A stretch of DNA of 64,000 nucleotides from CAVSUB01 sp963816725 (lineage in GTDB: Bacteria > Acidobacteriota > Vicinamibacteria > Vicinamibacterales > 2-12-FULL-66-21), in contig CAWFMC010000018.1 of the NCBI GenBank assembly GCA_963816725.1, positions 496,001 through 560,000 on the forward strand, written 5' to 3'. Shown here in pieces: positions 17,139-25,802 of this stretch (its first letter is position 1; every line of letters starts with the position of its first letter). The position numbers and the translations under genes are program-made. The notes beneath the pieces are model-generated. The model searched no databases. It was not told where the DNA came from and saw only the letters and a list, made by a program, of their open reading frames with translations.

Positions 17139-18331
17139 CGACCGCGACAGACGTAATTGCCGTCGAGAACGAGCACCTGCTGCAGGTCTACCGGCGCGGC
17201 CGGGTGGTGTTCGAGCGTGGTAAGGGATGCCGACTGTTCGACGCCGACGGTCGCGCGTATCTCGACCTGATCTCGGGCGTCGGCGTGGCCTCGTTGGGGC
17301 ACGCCAACCCGCGTCTCGCGGAAGCGATCTCGACCCAGGCTCGTGAGCTGCTGCACACATCGAACCTGTACTTCCATCCATTGCAGGGCGAGCTGGCCGC
17401 CCGCCTCGCGGCGTTGACCGGGCTGCCGCGCTCGTTCTTCTGCAACAGCGGCGCGGAAGCCGTCGAAGCGTGCCTGAAGTTCGCGCGCAAGTTCTGGGGC
17501 GGCACGCGGACCGAGTTCGTCGCATTCGACCACTCGTTCCATGGCCGAACGATGGGCGCGCTGTCGGTCACGTGGGACGAGCACTACCGCGCCCCATTCG
17601 CTCCGCTGGTGCCCGGCGTCACCTTCGTCCCGATCGACGATCCACAGGCGCTCACTGCCGCCGTCAGCTCCTCGACGGCCGCCGTCATCGTCGAGCCTTT
17701 GCAGGGTGAGGGCGGCGTGCGTCCGCTGAGCCAGGCCATGGCCGACGCGATCTCCCGCGCCTGCGAGGCCACCGGGGCGCTCCTGATCGCCGACGAGATC
17801 CAGTGTGGTCTGGGCCGGACGGGGGTGCCGTTCTACTCGAGCGTTCTCGGCCTCAAGCCAGATCTGATGTCGCTGGGCAAGGCACTCGGGGCCGGAGTAC
17901 CGATTGGCGCCGCGATGTTCAGCGATCGCGTCGCCGCCGCGGCGGCACCCGGCGATCACGGCAGCACCTACGGGGGCAACCTGCTCGCCTGCCGCGCGGC
18001 GCTGGTGTTCCTCGAGGAGCTGATCGATCGCGACCTGGTCGGCCACGTCGCGAAGGTCGGGCAGCATCTCGAGCACGGGTTGCGCGCCATCGCCGCCAGG
18101 CGGCCGATCGTGCGCGAGGTTCGCGGCGCCGGTCTCATCTGGGGCCTCGATCTGGATCGGCCGGCACTGCCGGTCGTCGATGCCGCCCTCCAGCGCGGCC
18201 TGCTCGTCAATCGCACGGCGGACACCGTCGTCCGCCTGCTGCCTCCCTTCGTGATCACCGCGTCGGAGGTGGACGAGGCGCTGGGGCTGCTGGATCAATC
18301 AATCGCTGCTGTTGCGGAGTCAGGCTCATGA
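17135..18331 (+). CDS. argD: Acetylornithine aminotransferase
   Basis: PLP enzyme (class III aminotransferase) that makes N-acetylornithine from the semialdehyde with glutamate. 398 aa. Recognisable blocks: LDLISGVGVASLGHANP, FCNSGAEAVEACLKFAR (phosphate cup), SFHGRTMGALSVT, LIADEIQCGLGRTG (Asp that contacts the PLP nitrogen), DLMSLGKALGAGVPIGA (Schiff-base Lys) and GDHGSTYGGNLLACRAA. Overlaps argB and argA by 4 bp each. Confidence 0.95.
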   Translation: MTTATDVIAVENEHLLQVYRRGRVVFERGKGCRLFDADGRAYLDLISGVGVASLGHANPRLAEAISTQARELLHTSNLYFHPLQGELAARLAALTGLPRSFFCNSGAEAVEACLKFARKFWGGTRTEFVAFDHSFHGRTMGALSVTWDEHYRAPFAPLVPGVTFVPIDDPQALTAAVSSSTAAVIVEPLQGEGGVRPLSQAMADAISRACEATGALLIADEIQCGLGRTGVPFYSSVLGLKPDLMSLGKALGAGVPIGAAMFSDRVAAAAAPGDHGSTYGGNLLACRAALVFLEELIDRDLVGHVAKVGQHLEHGLRAIAARRPIVREVRGAGLIWGLDLDRPALPVVDAALQRGLLVNRTADTVVRLLPPFVITASEVDEALGLLDQSIAAVAESGS

Positions 18332-18942
18332 ATGCGACTGTGACCCTTCGGAGTGCGACGGCGGACGACGTCGCGGCCATCGACAGCTTGATCACCGCCA
18401 ACCTGGCGGCCGGTCATTTGCTGCCGCGGACGCGCGAGGATCTCGAGATCCACGCCACCCGGTTCATCGTCGCCGCCAGCGGAGATCGCCCGGTGGGTTG
18501 CGCCGAGCTCGCGCCGCTCAGCGCGAATGTCGCGGAAGTCCGATCGCTGGTCGTCGACGAGTCGATGCGGGGTCAGCACATCGGCACCGCGCTCATCGAC
18601 CACCTCGCCAGCGGCGCCGCCGCGCGTGGGTTCTCAACCTTGTGCGCCTTCACCCATGAGCCGGCGCGCTTCGTCCGCCTCGGCTTCACGATCGTGCCGC
18701 ACATCTGGGTGCCGGAGAAGATCGCCCGCGATTGCACCTCCTGTGCGCTGTTCCGCCACTGCGGGCAGTACGCTGTGATGCTGCCGCTCCGCGCCGGCGT
18801 CAGCGTCCGGCCCGAGCGGCCCGCCGCGGTGATCCAGGGCAGCCGCAGCATCGCGCCGCGTCGTCCCAACATCGAACGTCTGCACGAGCGCATTCCGAGT
18901 ACCGCCCCCGAGGTCGATCGGCGTGAGGCCGTGCTGGCGTGA
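18328..18942 (+). CDS. argA: GNAT-type N-acetylglutamate synthase (short ArgA)
   Basis: 204 aa from ATG 18328, which overlaps the argD stop (ATGA). A single GNAT domain (about residues 1-150) with the acetyl-CoA loop SLVVDESMRGQHIGTALIDH, and without the amino-acid-kinase domain of classical ArgA. The Cys-containing stretch KIARDCTSCALFRHCG resembles that of short ArgA-like acetyltransferases. A loose tail of about 50 residues follows. Position inside the arg operon supports glutamate as substrate. Since argJ can recycle the acetyl group, this enzyme probably only primes the cycle. A different GNAT substrate cannot be excluded. Confidence 0.8.
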   Translation: MNATVTLRSATADDVAAIDSLITANLAAGHLLPRTREDLEIHATRFIVAASGDRPVGCAELAPLSANVAEVRSLVVDESMRGQHIGTALIDHLASGAAARGFSTLCAFTHEPARFVRLGFTIVPHIWVPEKIARDCTSCALFRHCGQYAVMLPLRAGVSVRPERPAAVIQGSRSIAPRRPNIERLHERIPSTAPEVDRREAVLA

Positions 18943-20156
18943 GCGCCATCGAGATCACTCCGATTGACGGCGGCATCACTGCGCCGGGCGGCTTCCGCGC
19001 AGCCGGTGTCGCGTGCGGCATCAAGGCCTCGGGCAAGCACGATCTCACCCTAGTCGCGGCCGAGCGTCCTGTGCCGGCCGCGGCGGTGTTCACCACCAAC
19101 CTGGCCCAGGCCGCGCCGATCCTGGTGTCGCGCAATCGGCTGGCCGCGTCCGGCGGCCATGCCGCGGCGATCGTCGTCAACAGCGGCTGCGCCAACGCCT
19201 GCACCGGCGTGGACGGGATGACCCACGCCAACGCGATGGCCGACCTGACGGCCGCCACACTCGGCGTCGACCCGTCGTCCGTGCTCGTGGCGTCGACGGG
19301 TGTCATCGGCGTGAAGCTGGACATGGCCAAGGTGGAACGCGGCATCACCATGGCCGCGGCCGCGCTCTCCCCGACGGGCGGTGGCGACGCCGCACTCGGC
19401 ATCATGACGACCGATCCGTTCCCCAAGGAAGCGGCCATCGAAATCGTCAGCGCGAAAGGGACGTTCCGGGTCGGCGGGATCGCCAAGGGCTCCGGCATGA
19501 TCGAGCCGATGATGGCGACGATGCTGGGATTCGTGACGACGGACGCGCAGGTCACGCCGGGGCTGCTGCAGCGCGCCCTCAGGGCCGCGGTCGACGACAC
19601 GTTCAACGCCATCACCGTCGACGGCGAGTGCTCGACCAACGATTGCGTGTTCGCGCTGGCAAGCGGCGCGAGTGGCGTCGTCCTCGAGGCCACGGATCTG
19701 CGGCTGCTGGTCGACGCGCTGCGCGGCGCTTGCGAGCCGCTGGCGATCGGCATCGTCCGCGGCGGTGAAGGGGCGACGAAGCTGATCACCGTCAACGTCG
19801 GCGGCGCGCGCTCGGATTCCGACGCGAAGCGGACGGCACGGGCGATCGCCAACTCCCCACTGGTCAAGACGGCGATTCACGGCGGCGATCCGAATTGGGG
19901 CCGGCTGGTCGCGGTCGCGGGCCGCTCCGGCGCGGCGTTCTCGCTCGATCGCGCGGTGGTCCGGATCGGGCCGATTGAGTTGTTCAGCGACGGCACGCCG
20001 CACGACGAGCGGGCACCCGAGGCGGCCGAATACCTGAAGGGCCACGACATCGACGTCTTCGTCGACCTCGGGACCGGCGGTCAGGGTCAGTCGCGCATCT
20101 GGACCTGCGATCTCAGCGCGGAGTACGTTCGGATCAATGCGGATTACCGCACCTGA
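18939..20156 (+). CDS. argJ: Glutamate N-acetyltransferase (ornithine acetyltransferase)
   Basis: Moves the acetyl group from acetylornithine to glutamate, closing the acetyl cycle. 405 aa from GTG 18939, overlapping the argA stop by 4 bp. The self-cleavage motif is intact (IEPMMATMLGFVTTDA): cleavage before Thr194 gives the alpha and beta chains and frees the nucleophile. Other signatures: AAVFTTNLAQAAP, VVNSGCANACTG, NAITVDGECSTNDCVFAL, and the C-terminal NADYRT. Whether it is also able to use acetyl-CoA cannot be told from sequence. Confidence 0.96.
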   Translation: MSAIEITPIDGGITAPGGFRAAGVACGIKASGKHDLTLVAAERPVPAAAVFTTNLAQAAPILVSRNRLAASGGHAAAIVVNSGCANACTGVDGMTHANAMADLTAATLGVDPSSVLVASTGVIGVKLDMAKVERGITMAAAALSPTGGGDAALGIMTTDPFPKEAAIEIVSAKGTFRVGGIAKGSGMIEPMMATMLGFVTTDAQVTPGLLQRALRAAVDDTFNAITVDGECSTNDCVFALASGASGVVLEATDLRLLVDALRGACEPLAIGIVRGGEGATKLITVNVGGARSDSDAKRTARAIANSPLVKTAIHGGDPNWGRLVAVAGRSGAAFSLDRAVVRIGPIELFSDGTPHDERAPEAAEYLKGHDIDVFVDLGTGGQGQSRIWTCDLSAEYVRINADYRT

Positions 20157-20173
20157 GCGGCGAGGATCGCATC

Positions 20174-21115
20174 ATGGCGACACGTGAGCTGGCGGTGACG
20201 ACGACGAAGCTGCTGTCGATCGAGGACCTGAGCGAGGACCAGCTGCGGAGCTGTCTGCACCTGGCCGCGGATCTCAAGGCAGCGCGCGCCGCCGGGCGGC
20301 CGCATGCCAAGCCGCTGTCAGGACAGCATTACGCGCTGCTGTTCGAGAAACCGTCGCTGCGCACACGCTCGACGTTCCAGATTGCCGTCCGCGAGCTGGG
20401 CGGCGATCTCATCGAACCGCCGCGCGAGGAAGTGTTCGGCGAGCGCGAGACGATCGCCGATGTCGCCCGCAATCTCGAGCGCTGGGTCCACGGCGCCATC
20501 GTCCGCACCTACGCGCAGTCACGCCTGGCGGCGTTCGCCGAGGCGGCGCCGCGGCTGCGGGTCGTCAACGCGCTCACCGACGAGGAGCACCCGTGCCAGG
20601 CGCTGGCGGACTGCCTGACATTGACGGAGCGGTTCCGGGACCTGCCCGGGCGGACGCTGGCGTTCATCGGCGACGGCAACAATGTTGCGACCTCCCTCGC
20701 GCAGGCCGCGTTGCTGCTCGGGGTCAACGTCCGGGTGGCCTCGCCGCGGGGCTTCGAGCTCGGCTCCGCGCTTCGCGAGCGCATCCAGTCGCGCGCCCGC
20801 CTCGGGGCGCGGCTGACGATCACGAGCGATCCGATCGCCGCCGCGCGCGGCGCTGACGCGATCTACACGGACGTGTGGACGTCAATGGGCCAGGAAACCG
20901 AGTCGAGGCAGCGCCACGATATCTTCGGACCATTCCAGGTCAACGCGGCGCTGATGGCCCAGGCCAACCCGCACGCGCTCTTCATGCACTGCCTCCCGGC
21001 GCACCGTGGTGACGAGGTCACGTCCGAGGTGCTCGACAGCCCCGCCTCGGTCGTCTTCGATCAGGCGGAAAACCGGCTGCACACGCAGAAGGCGCTGCTC
21101 AGCATGCTCGGGTAG
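20174..21115 (+). CDS. argF: Ornithine carbamoyltransferase
   Basis: Makes citrulline from ornithine and carbamoyl phosphate. 313 aa. Carbamoyl-phosphate motif FEKPSLRTRSTF, then TDEEHPCQALADCLTL, VWTSMGQETE and the ornithine-site FMHCLPAHRGDEV. These favour ornithine rather than acetylornithine as substrate, in keeping with argJ in the operon. It begins 17 bp after argJ and closes the rightward arg unit. Confidence 0.95.
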   Translation: MATRELAVTTTKLLSIEDLSEDQLRSCLHLAADLKAARAAGRPHAKPLSGQHYALLFEKPSLRTRSTFQIAVRELGGDLIEPPREEVFGERETIADVARNLERWVHGAIVRTYAQSRLAAFAEAAPRLRVVNALTDEEHPCQALADCLTLTERFRDLPGRTLAFIGDGNNVATSLAQAALLLGVNVRVASPRGFELGSALRERIQSRARLGARLTITSDPIAAARGADAIYTDVWTSMGQETESRQRHDIFGPFQVNAALMAQANPHALFMHCLPAHRGDEVTSEVLDSPASVVFDQAENRLHTQKALLSMLG

Positions 21116-21137
21116 CGGCGCAGGCGGCCGGGACAGC

Positions 21138-21158
21138 GAACGCCGAACGCCGAACGCC
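21138..21158. repeat. Heptamer tandem array (GAACGCC x3)
   Basis: Three perfect copies of GAACGCC start 22 bp after the argF stop and end exactly where the putative -35 of the next gene begins. Confidence 0.8.
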
Positions 21159-21187
21159 GTGACACGCTGCCAGTATCTGTGTAGTAC
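21159..21187 (+). promoter_or_regulatory. Promoter of the oxidoreductase gene
   Basis: GTGACA (21159-21164), a 17-nt spacer and TAGTAC (21182-21187). The -10 ends 9 nt before GTG 21197, and there is no ribosome site, so the transcript would be leaderless or nearly so. Confidence 0.5.
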
Positions 21188-21196
21188 CCTCGCCCC

Positions 21197-22222
21197 GTGC
21201 TGCAGGCGGTGATCCCCCGTTACGGTGAACCCGACGTCTTCGAGATGCGCACGGCGCCGGATCCCACGCCCGGTGAGGGGGAGATCCGTATCCGCGTGCG
21301 CGCCGCCGGCGTGAACTTCGCCGACGTGCTGGCGCGACTCGGGCTGTATCCGGATGCGCCGAAGCCGCCGATGGTCGTGGGCTACGAGGTGGTGGGCCAC
21401 GTCGACGCGATCGGCCGGACGGTCACCGGGCTCGGTGAAGGAGACCGCGTCTTTGCGCTGACCCGGTTTGGCGGCTACGCCGATGCGGTGGTGGTCCCCT
21501 CGGGCCAAGCCTTTCACGTGCCCGAGAGCTTGAGCGATGCCGAAGCCGCGGCGGTGCCGGTCGCGTACCTCACCGCGGCGCTGGCACTCTATCGGATGGC
21601 GGCGCTGAACGTCGGCGAGACCGTGCTGGTCCACAACGCCGGCGGTGCGGTCGGCATTGCCGCGACGCAGCTCGCCAGGCTGCGCCGCGCCACGGTGATC
21701 GGGACTGCCTCGGCGATGAAACACGACGCGCTGCGGACCTTCGGCGTCGATCATGCCATCGATTACCGCACCGCCGACGTGGCGAAGGAGATCGAGCGGA
21801 TCACCCACGGCCGCGGCGTCGACGTGATCCTCGACCCGATCGGCGGCCGGAGCTTTACCACCAGTTACCGGATGCTGGCGCCACTGGGCCGGCTGGTAAT
21901 CTTCGGTCTCTCGTCCGCCGCCCCCGGCGAGCGCCGCAGCTGGTGGCACGCCTTCCGTGCGTGGGCCGCCACGCCACGCTTCAACCCGCTCTCGCTCATC
22001 AATCGCAACCGCGGCGTCTTCGGCCTGCACCTCGGCCACCTGTGGGACGAACGCACCCGCCTCGCGCCGCTCATCGAACTCCTGGTCAGCGAGCTCTCGG
22101 CCGGGCGCATCACCCCGGTCGTCGCGCGCACGTTCGCGCTCGACCACGTCGCCGACGCGCACCGCTTCATCCAGCAACGCGGCAACATCGGCAAGGTTGT
22201 ACTGACGGTTAGTCGGAGCTGA
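21197..22222 (+). CDS. Quinone-oxidoreductase-like MDR family enzyme
   Basis: 341 aa from GTG 21197. Medium-chain dehydrogenase/reductase of the zinc-free, NADPH-dependent quinone reductase group, close to the VAT-1-like branch. N-terminal GroES-like domain with AAGVNFADVLARLGLYP and GYEVVGHVDAIG; Rossmann domain with ETVLVHNAGGAVGIAATQLA, then GVDHAIDYRT and GVDVILDPIGG. Zinc-binding cysteines are absent. The natural substrate (quinone or alpha,beta-unsaturated carbonyl) is unknown. Downstream is a repeat-rich spacer, so it is probably transcribed alone. Confidence 0.88.
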   Translation: MLQAVIPRYGEPDVFEMRTAPDPTPGEGEIRIRVRAAGVNFADVLARLGLYPDAPKPPMVVGYEVVGHVDAIGRTVTGLGEGDRVFALTRFGGYADAVVVPSGQAFHVPESLSDAEAAAVPVAYLTAALALYRMAALNVGETVLVHNAGGAVGIAATQLARLRRATVIGTASAMKHDALRTFGVDHAIDYRTADVAKEIERITHGRGVDVILDPIGGRSFTTSYRMLAPLGRLVIFGLSSAAPGERRSWWHAFRAWAATPRFNPLSLINRNRGVFGLHLGHLWDERTRLAPLIELLVSELSAGRITPVVARTFALDHVADAHRFIQQRGNIGKVVLTVSRS

Positions 22223-22246
22223 GAACAGGGAGCGTCGAAGGTTATA

Positions 22247-22294
22247 GGGTTCGAGGGTTCGACGGTTCGAGGATTCGAGGGTTCAAGAGGTTCG
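22247..22294. repeat. Octamer tandem array (GGGTTCGA-like x6)
   Basis: Six 8-nt units: GGGTTCGA, GGGTTCGA, CGGTTCGA, GGATTCGA, GGGTTCAA, GAGGTTCG. They begin 24 bp after the stop of the oxidoreductase. The word GGTTCGA recalls a tRNA T-loop, but no cloverleaf can be drawn here. Confidence 0.8.
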
Positions 22295-22433
22295 CAGCCT
22301 GAGAGCGTGCTGACGCGGCAGGTTCCACCCGAACGTTACGACCCTAGCCCGCCGATCCCTGGTCCCCGGTCCCAACGGGCCGCAGTCTGAGAGAGCGTGC
22401 TGACGCGGCACGTTCCAGCGGAACGTCACGACC
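22294..22433. repeat. Direct repeat of about 50 bp, two copies, with a heptamer array between
   Basis: Copy 1 is 22294-22343 and copy 2 is 22381-22433. Both contain GAGCGTGCTGACGCGGCA, followed by a GTTCC...GAACGT hairpin and ACGACC. In copy 2 the hairpin is perfect (CGTTCC-AGC-GGAACG, 22411-22425). Between them, 22354-22374 is GATCCCT-GGTCCCC-GGTCCCA, the reverse complement of the 7-nt array found after hisG. No gene is supported in 22223-22485. Confidence 0.7.
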
Positions 22434-22485
22434 TCTCGAGGACGCCGTGGAACCTTGAGCACGATTCCGAACGACATGGGGGTGC

Positions 22486-23136
22486 TCAAAGCACCTGGCC
22501 CGGCCCGCCTGATCGAACCACTCGCCCCCGCTCCAGCACGATGACGAAATCGGCGATCGCGTGCACCTCGTCGCGCGCGTGAGTGACGTAGATCACCGGC
22601 ACCCGCAACTCGTCGCGCACGCGTTCGAGATACGGCAGGATTCGGCGGCGCAACTCCAGATCGACGGCCGCGAGCGGCTCGTCCAGCAGCAGGACGTCCG
22701 CGGACGACATCAGCGCCCGTGCCAGCGCCACCCGCTGGCGCTCGCCGCCCGAGAGCTGTGTCACGCCCCGATCGAGCAACGGCTCGATTTCGAGCATCGA
22801 GGCGACGGTGGCCAGTTCCAGGCGCTGGCCCTCGCGCCGGCCGTACAGCACGTTCCGGCGCACGGAGAGATGCGGGAAGAGCGAGACGTCCTGAGCCACG
22901 TAGCCCACATGCCGTTGATGAACCGGCACGTCGATGCCGCTCAACGACGAGAACAGGATGCGATCGCCGATCGCGATCGTTCCCGCTGCCGGCCGCCGCA
23001 ATCCGGCAATCGCCTCCAGCGTCGTGGTTTTTCCAGAACCGGACGGGCCGAACAACGCCGTGATCGATCCGGCGATCTCTTCGTGGACTTCGAGATGGAA
23101 TCCGGCCTGAGTGAGCGAGAAGTCGAGCGCGATCAA
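22486..23136 (-). CDS. modC: Molybdate ABC transporter ATP-binding protein, short form
   Basis: ABC ATPase that energises molybdate uptake. I start it at TTG 23136, which overlaps the modB stop (TTGA), giving 216 aa; longer in-frame extensions run through modB and lack character. Walker A GPSGSGKTTTLEAIAG, Q-loop YVAQDVSLFPHLSV, signature LSGGERQRVALARAL, Walker B VLLLDEPLAAVD and the switch His in YVTHARDEVHAIAD. It stops right after the ATPase core, so the C-terminal MOP/TOBE molybdate-sensing domain of classical ModC is absent. Confidence 0.85.
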   Translation of the reverse strand: MIALDFSLTQAGFHLEVHEEIAGSITALFGPSGSGKTTTLEAIAGLRRPAAGTIAIGDRILFSSLSGIDVPVHQRHVGYVAQDVSLFPHLSVRRNVLYGRREGQRLELATVASMLEIEPLLDRGVTQLSGGERQRVALARALMSSADVLLLDEPLAAVDLELRRRILPYLERVRDELRVPVIYVTHARDEVHAIADFVIVLERGRVVRSGGPGQVL

Positions 23137-23807
23137 GGTCTGACGCCGTCGGCTGCGCGCACCATCAGCCGGTTGGAGATCCAGAGCGCGGCGAAGGCCA
23201 CCGCGGCCGAGATGCCGATAAGGACGGCGGCGTCGCGATCGCGGCCGGTTTCGGTGAAGCTGTAGATCGCGACCGCCAGCGTGCGCGTCGCACCCGGGAT
23301 GCTGCCGGCAATGACGATCGTCGCGCCGAACTCTCCGATCGCCCTTGCGAACCCCAGCATCGTCCCGGCCAGGACGGACGGGAGCGCCAGCGGCAGAGTG
23401 ATGGTGAAGAAGACGCGGAGGGGCGGCGCGCCGAGGGTCGCCGCGACGGCTTCGTACCGCCGATCGACCTGCTCGATGCCGGCTCGCACGGTGCGGACGA
23501 AGAGCGGCAGCCCCATCACTGCCATCGCCAGGACGACGGCCTTCCAGGTGAAGACGATGTCGATGCCGACGGCTTGCAACAGCCGGCCCACGGGTCCGCG
23601 CGGCGCGCACAGCATCAGCAGGATCAGCCCGGTCGCGACCGGCGGCATGACCAGCGGCATCGAGACGAACGTTTCGACCATCAGGCGGCCGCGGAACTCG
23701 CCGCGGGCGAGCAGCCACGCCAGCGCCAAACCGGGACCGATCATCAGCGCCGTCGCTCCGGCGGCCGACGCGATGGTAAATAGCGTGATCCGCGTGAGCT
23801 CCATCAC
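23133..23807 (-). CDS. modB: Molybdate ABC transporter permease
   Basis: 224 aa integral membrane protein with about five or six hydrophobic segments. The EAA loop that contacts the ATPase is visible (YEAVAATLGAPPLRVFFTI, then LPLALPSVLAGTMLGFARAI), followed by GEFGATIVIAGSIPGATRTL, strongly typical of ModB/CysT permeases. Starts 2 bp after modA and overlaps modC by 4 bp, so the three are translationally linked. Confidence 0.93.
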   Translation of the reverse strand: MMELTRITLFTIASAAGATALMIGPGLALAWLLARGEFRGRLMVETFVSMPLVMPPVATGLILLMLCAPRGPVGRLLQAVGIDIVFTWKAVVLAMAVMGLPLFVRTVRAGIEQVDRRYEAVAATLGAPPLRVFFTITLPLALPSVLAGTMLGFARAIGEFGATIVIAGSIPGATRTLAVAIYSFTETGRDRDAAVLIGISAAVAFAALWISNRLMVRAADGVRP

Positions 23808-23809
23808 GA

Positions 23810-24577
23810 TCAGGGGGCGGGTTGGACCAGCGGCTCGAAGCCGTATCGGGTGAAGATCGCCGCTGCGGCCGGTCCGCGGAGGAAGGCCAGGAACCGCTCC
23901 GCCTCGCCTCGCCGCCTGGACGCCTTGACGATGGCCGCCGGGTAGACGATTCGCGGTGCGCCGGGGCCGGACACCACGAACGCCTGCCGCGCGTGGCCGG
24001 CGGCGATCAGATCGGATCGGTACAGGATCGCCGCGTCCGCGCTGCCGGTCTCCACCGCCGTCAACGCCGCGCGGACGTTGGCCACCGGGACGATGCGGCT
24101 CTCGAGGAGGGTCCAGAGATTGACGGCCTGCAGGTACTGCTTGGCGTACACGCCGGCGGGCACCGCCTGCGGGTCGCCGACCGCGATGCGCCGGAACGAC
24201 GGCTGGATCAATTCCTGAATCGTCTCGATCGCCGGAGCGCCCGCTGAGATCGCCACCGCCAGGCGATTGCGCAGGAGGTTGACGCGGCTGTCCAGCGCGA
24301 TCTCGCCGGCATCGGCTGCGAGCTGCATCTGCGCCTCGTCGGCGCTGATGAACAGATCGACGGGTGCGCCGTTGACGATCTGCCGCGCGAGCACGTTCGA
24401 ACCGGCGAGGTTGAAGCGGACCTCAGCTCCGCCGGCCGCACGATATGCGCGGCCTGCCTCTTCCAAGGCATCGGTCAGGCTAATCGCGGCCGACACGGTG
24501 AGAGGGTGCGTCTGCGGCACCGCGGGCAGAACGGCCACAGCCGCCGTGAACACGATGAATCGAACGATTTCGAGCAA
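23810..24577 (-). CDS. modA: Molybdate-binding periplasmic protein
   Basis: 255 aa from TTG 24577 with a hydrophobic signal (FIVFTAAVAVLPAV). Mature part: LTVSAAISLTDALEEAGRAY, FNLAGSNVLARQIVNGAP, VDLFISADEAQM, and IVYPAAIVKASRRRGEAERF, the usual ModA blocks with serines that bind the oxyanion. Tungstate or another oxyanion is possible. TAGAAT on the minus strand (24592 to 24587) ends 9 nt before the TTG, a plausible -10; the TTG start is uncertain, with GTG codons a few residues downstream. No modE regulator is nearby. Confidence 0.9.
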   Translation of the reverse strand: MLEIVRFIVFTAAVAVLPAVPQTHPLTVSAAISLTDALEEAGRAYRAAGGAEVRFNLAGSNVLARQIVNGAPVDLFISADEAQMQLAADAGEIALDSRVNLLRNRLAVAISAGAPAIETIQELIQPSFRRIAVGDPQAVPAGVYAKQYLQAVNLWTLLESRIVPVANVRAALTAVETGSADAAILYRSDLIAAGHARQAFVVSGPGAPRIVYPAAIVKASRRRGEAERFLAFLRGPAAAAIFTRYGFEPLVQPAP

Positions 24578-24692
24578 ATCGAGACGATTCTAACGCGAAT
24601 ACGAGCCGACTCAGGCGAGCGGCTTGGGTGGGCGGGGGAGACGGGACGACAGCGCGGCCCTTTCGAGCCGCGCCGTGGTGCGGGTGTGTTGA

Positions 24693-25688
24693 TTACAGTG
24701 CGGTTGCGCGCGTACGCGGGCGCCGCCGCAGGCGAGCGGCCACCCCCAGCCCGAGCGCCAGCAGCGCCGCACTCGCCGGCTCCGGCACGGCAGCGGCCAT
24801 GGCGTCGCCGAGGAGCGCGTGACCCGCCGCCGTGGGATGCACGCCATCCCAGAACAGGTACGAGTTCGGATCGGCACAGACGGCTCCGCCGGCCAGCGTG
24901 ATCCCCTGCAGGCACGGCTGCGTGGTGTTGGTGAAGCCGTACGCCAGCGGATTGGCAAGCACGCCGTTCAGAAACGCGTACGTGTCGAACGCGGTGATCT
25001 GGATGCCCGGCAATGCGCGCAGACTGTTGACGGCGGTGGCCAGAGCGACGTTGAACCCCATGGTCAGCTGGCGGAGTTGATCCCGCTCGGTCTGCGTCAA
25101 TCCTTGACTCGAGGGTGTCAGCGACAAGTCGGGAAGGTTCGGGATCAGGAACCGCCGCGCGCCATCCTGATACAACTCGCCGATGATGGTGGCCAGGTTG
25201 ACGATTGCATTGCCGCCGCTGAACGGGTTGAGCGCCAGATCGTTCGCGCCTCCCCAGACGACGAACAGCGATCCAGCCGGATCCGCGATCGGCCCGGTCT
25301 GCAGGATCTCGAGCGCCTGAGTCAGCAGCCCTGTGTCTTTGAGATCGGTTTGACCGTAAACATGGGCGGCCCAGTTGTCCGTAATCTCGGGCGGATTCGT
25401 CGCCATCACCGGACCGGTGGCCGCACCGACCACCGCGTAGTTCGTGCCCCCGGCAGCGGAGGGGGTCAGCGTGACGCCGAGATCTGCGGCGAGCCGCTCA
25501 ACGGCGACCGGACCGTTCGATGCCCGCTGGGCATAGGGAGCCGGAGGAAAGCCAGCGGTCAGGATGAAGGCATTGCCCGAATCGGACAGGCTGTCGCCGA
25601 CCACATACAAGGACGTGATTGGACCAGCACTGGCGACGGCGGGCAACAGGCAGAGCACGAACGCGGATGCGACGAGACTCTTCACCAT
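24693..25688 (-). CDS. SGNH/GDSL hydrolase with PEP-CTERM sorting signal
   Basis: 331 aa. Signal peptide (SLVASAFVLCLLPAVASA), then a GDSL-type lipase/esterase domain: block I VVGDSLSDSGNAFILT (Ser nucleophile), block III VVWGGANDLALNP, block V LFWDGVHPTAAGHALL (Asp-His). The C-terminus is a textbook PEP-CTERM tag: VPEPASAALLALGLGVAARL followed by an Arg cluster. Such proteins are processed by an exosortase and linked to exopolysaccharide-producing bacteria; no exosortase gene is in this window. GAGGTG lies 5 nt before the ATG. Substrate unknown (an ester on lipid or polysaccharide). Confidence 0.92.
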   Translation of the reverse strand: MVKSLVASAFVLCLLPAVASAGPITSLYVVGDSLSDSGNAFILTAGFPPAPYAQRASNGPVAVERLAADLGVTLTPSAAGGTNYAVVGAATGPVMATNPPEITDNWAAHVYGQTDLKDTGLLTQALEILQTGPIADPAGSLFVVWGGANDLALNPFSGGNAIVNLATIIGELYQDGARRFLIPNLPDLSLTPSSQGLTQTERDQLRQLTMGFNVALATAVNSLRALPGIQITAFDTYAFLNGVLANPLAYGFTNTTQPCLQGITLAGGAVCADPNSYLFWDGVHPTAAGHALLGDAMAAAVPEPASAALLALGLGVAARLRRRPRTRATAL

Positions 25689-25802
25689 CTTTTCACCTCG
25701 GCGACGACCGAACCATCAAAGGTCGCAGCCTATCACGCCGAGCTGAGCTTTAAGCGTCGAGCGCGCCCCAAATTGCGCCCTCGGTCGCCAACCGGGCGCA
25801 CC

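Noticed and set aside
22247..22294. GGTTCGA words resembling a tRNA T-loop
   Set aside because: They are tandem 8-nt units; no acceptor, D or anticodon arm can be drawn around them.
23137..23718. Extended N-terminus of modC overlapping modB
   Set aside because: The extension reads modB in another frame; TTG 23136 gives the normal start of the ATPase domain.
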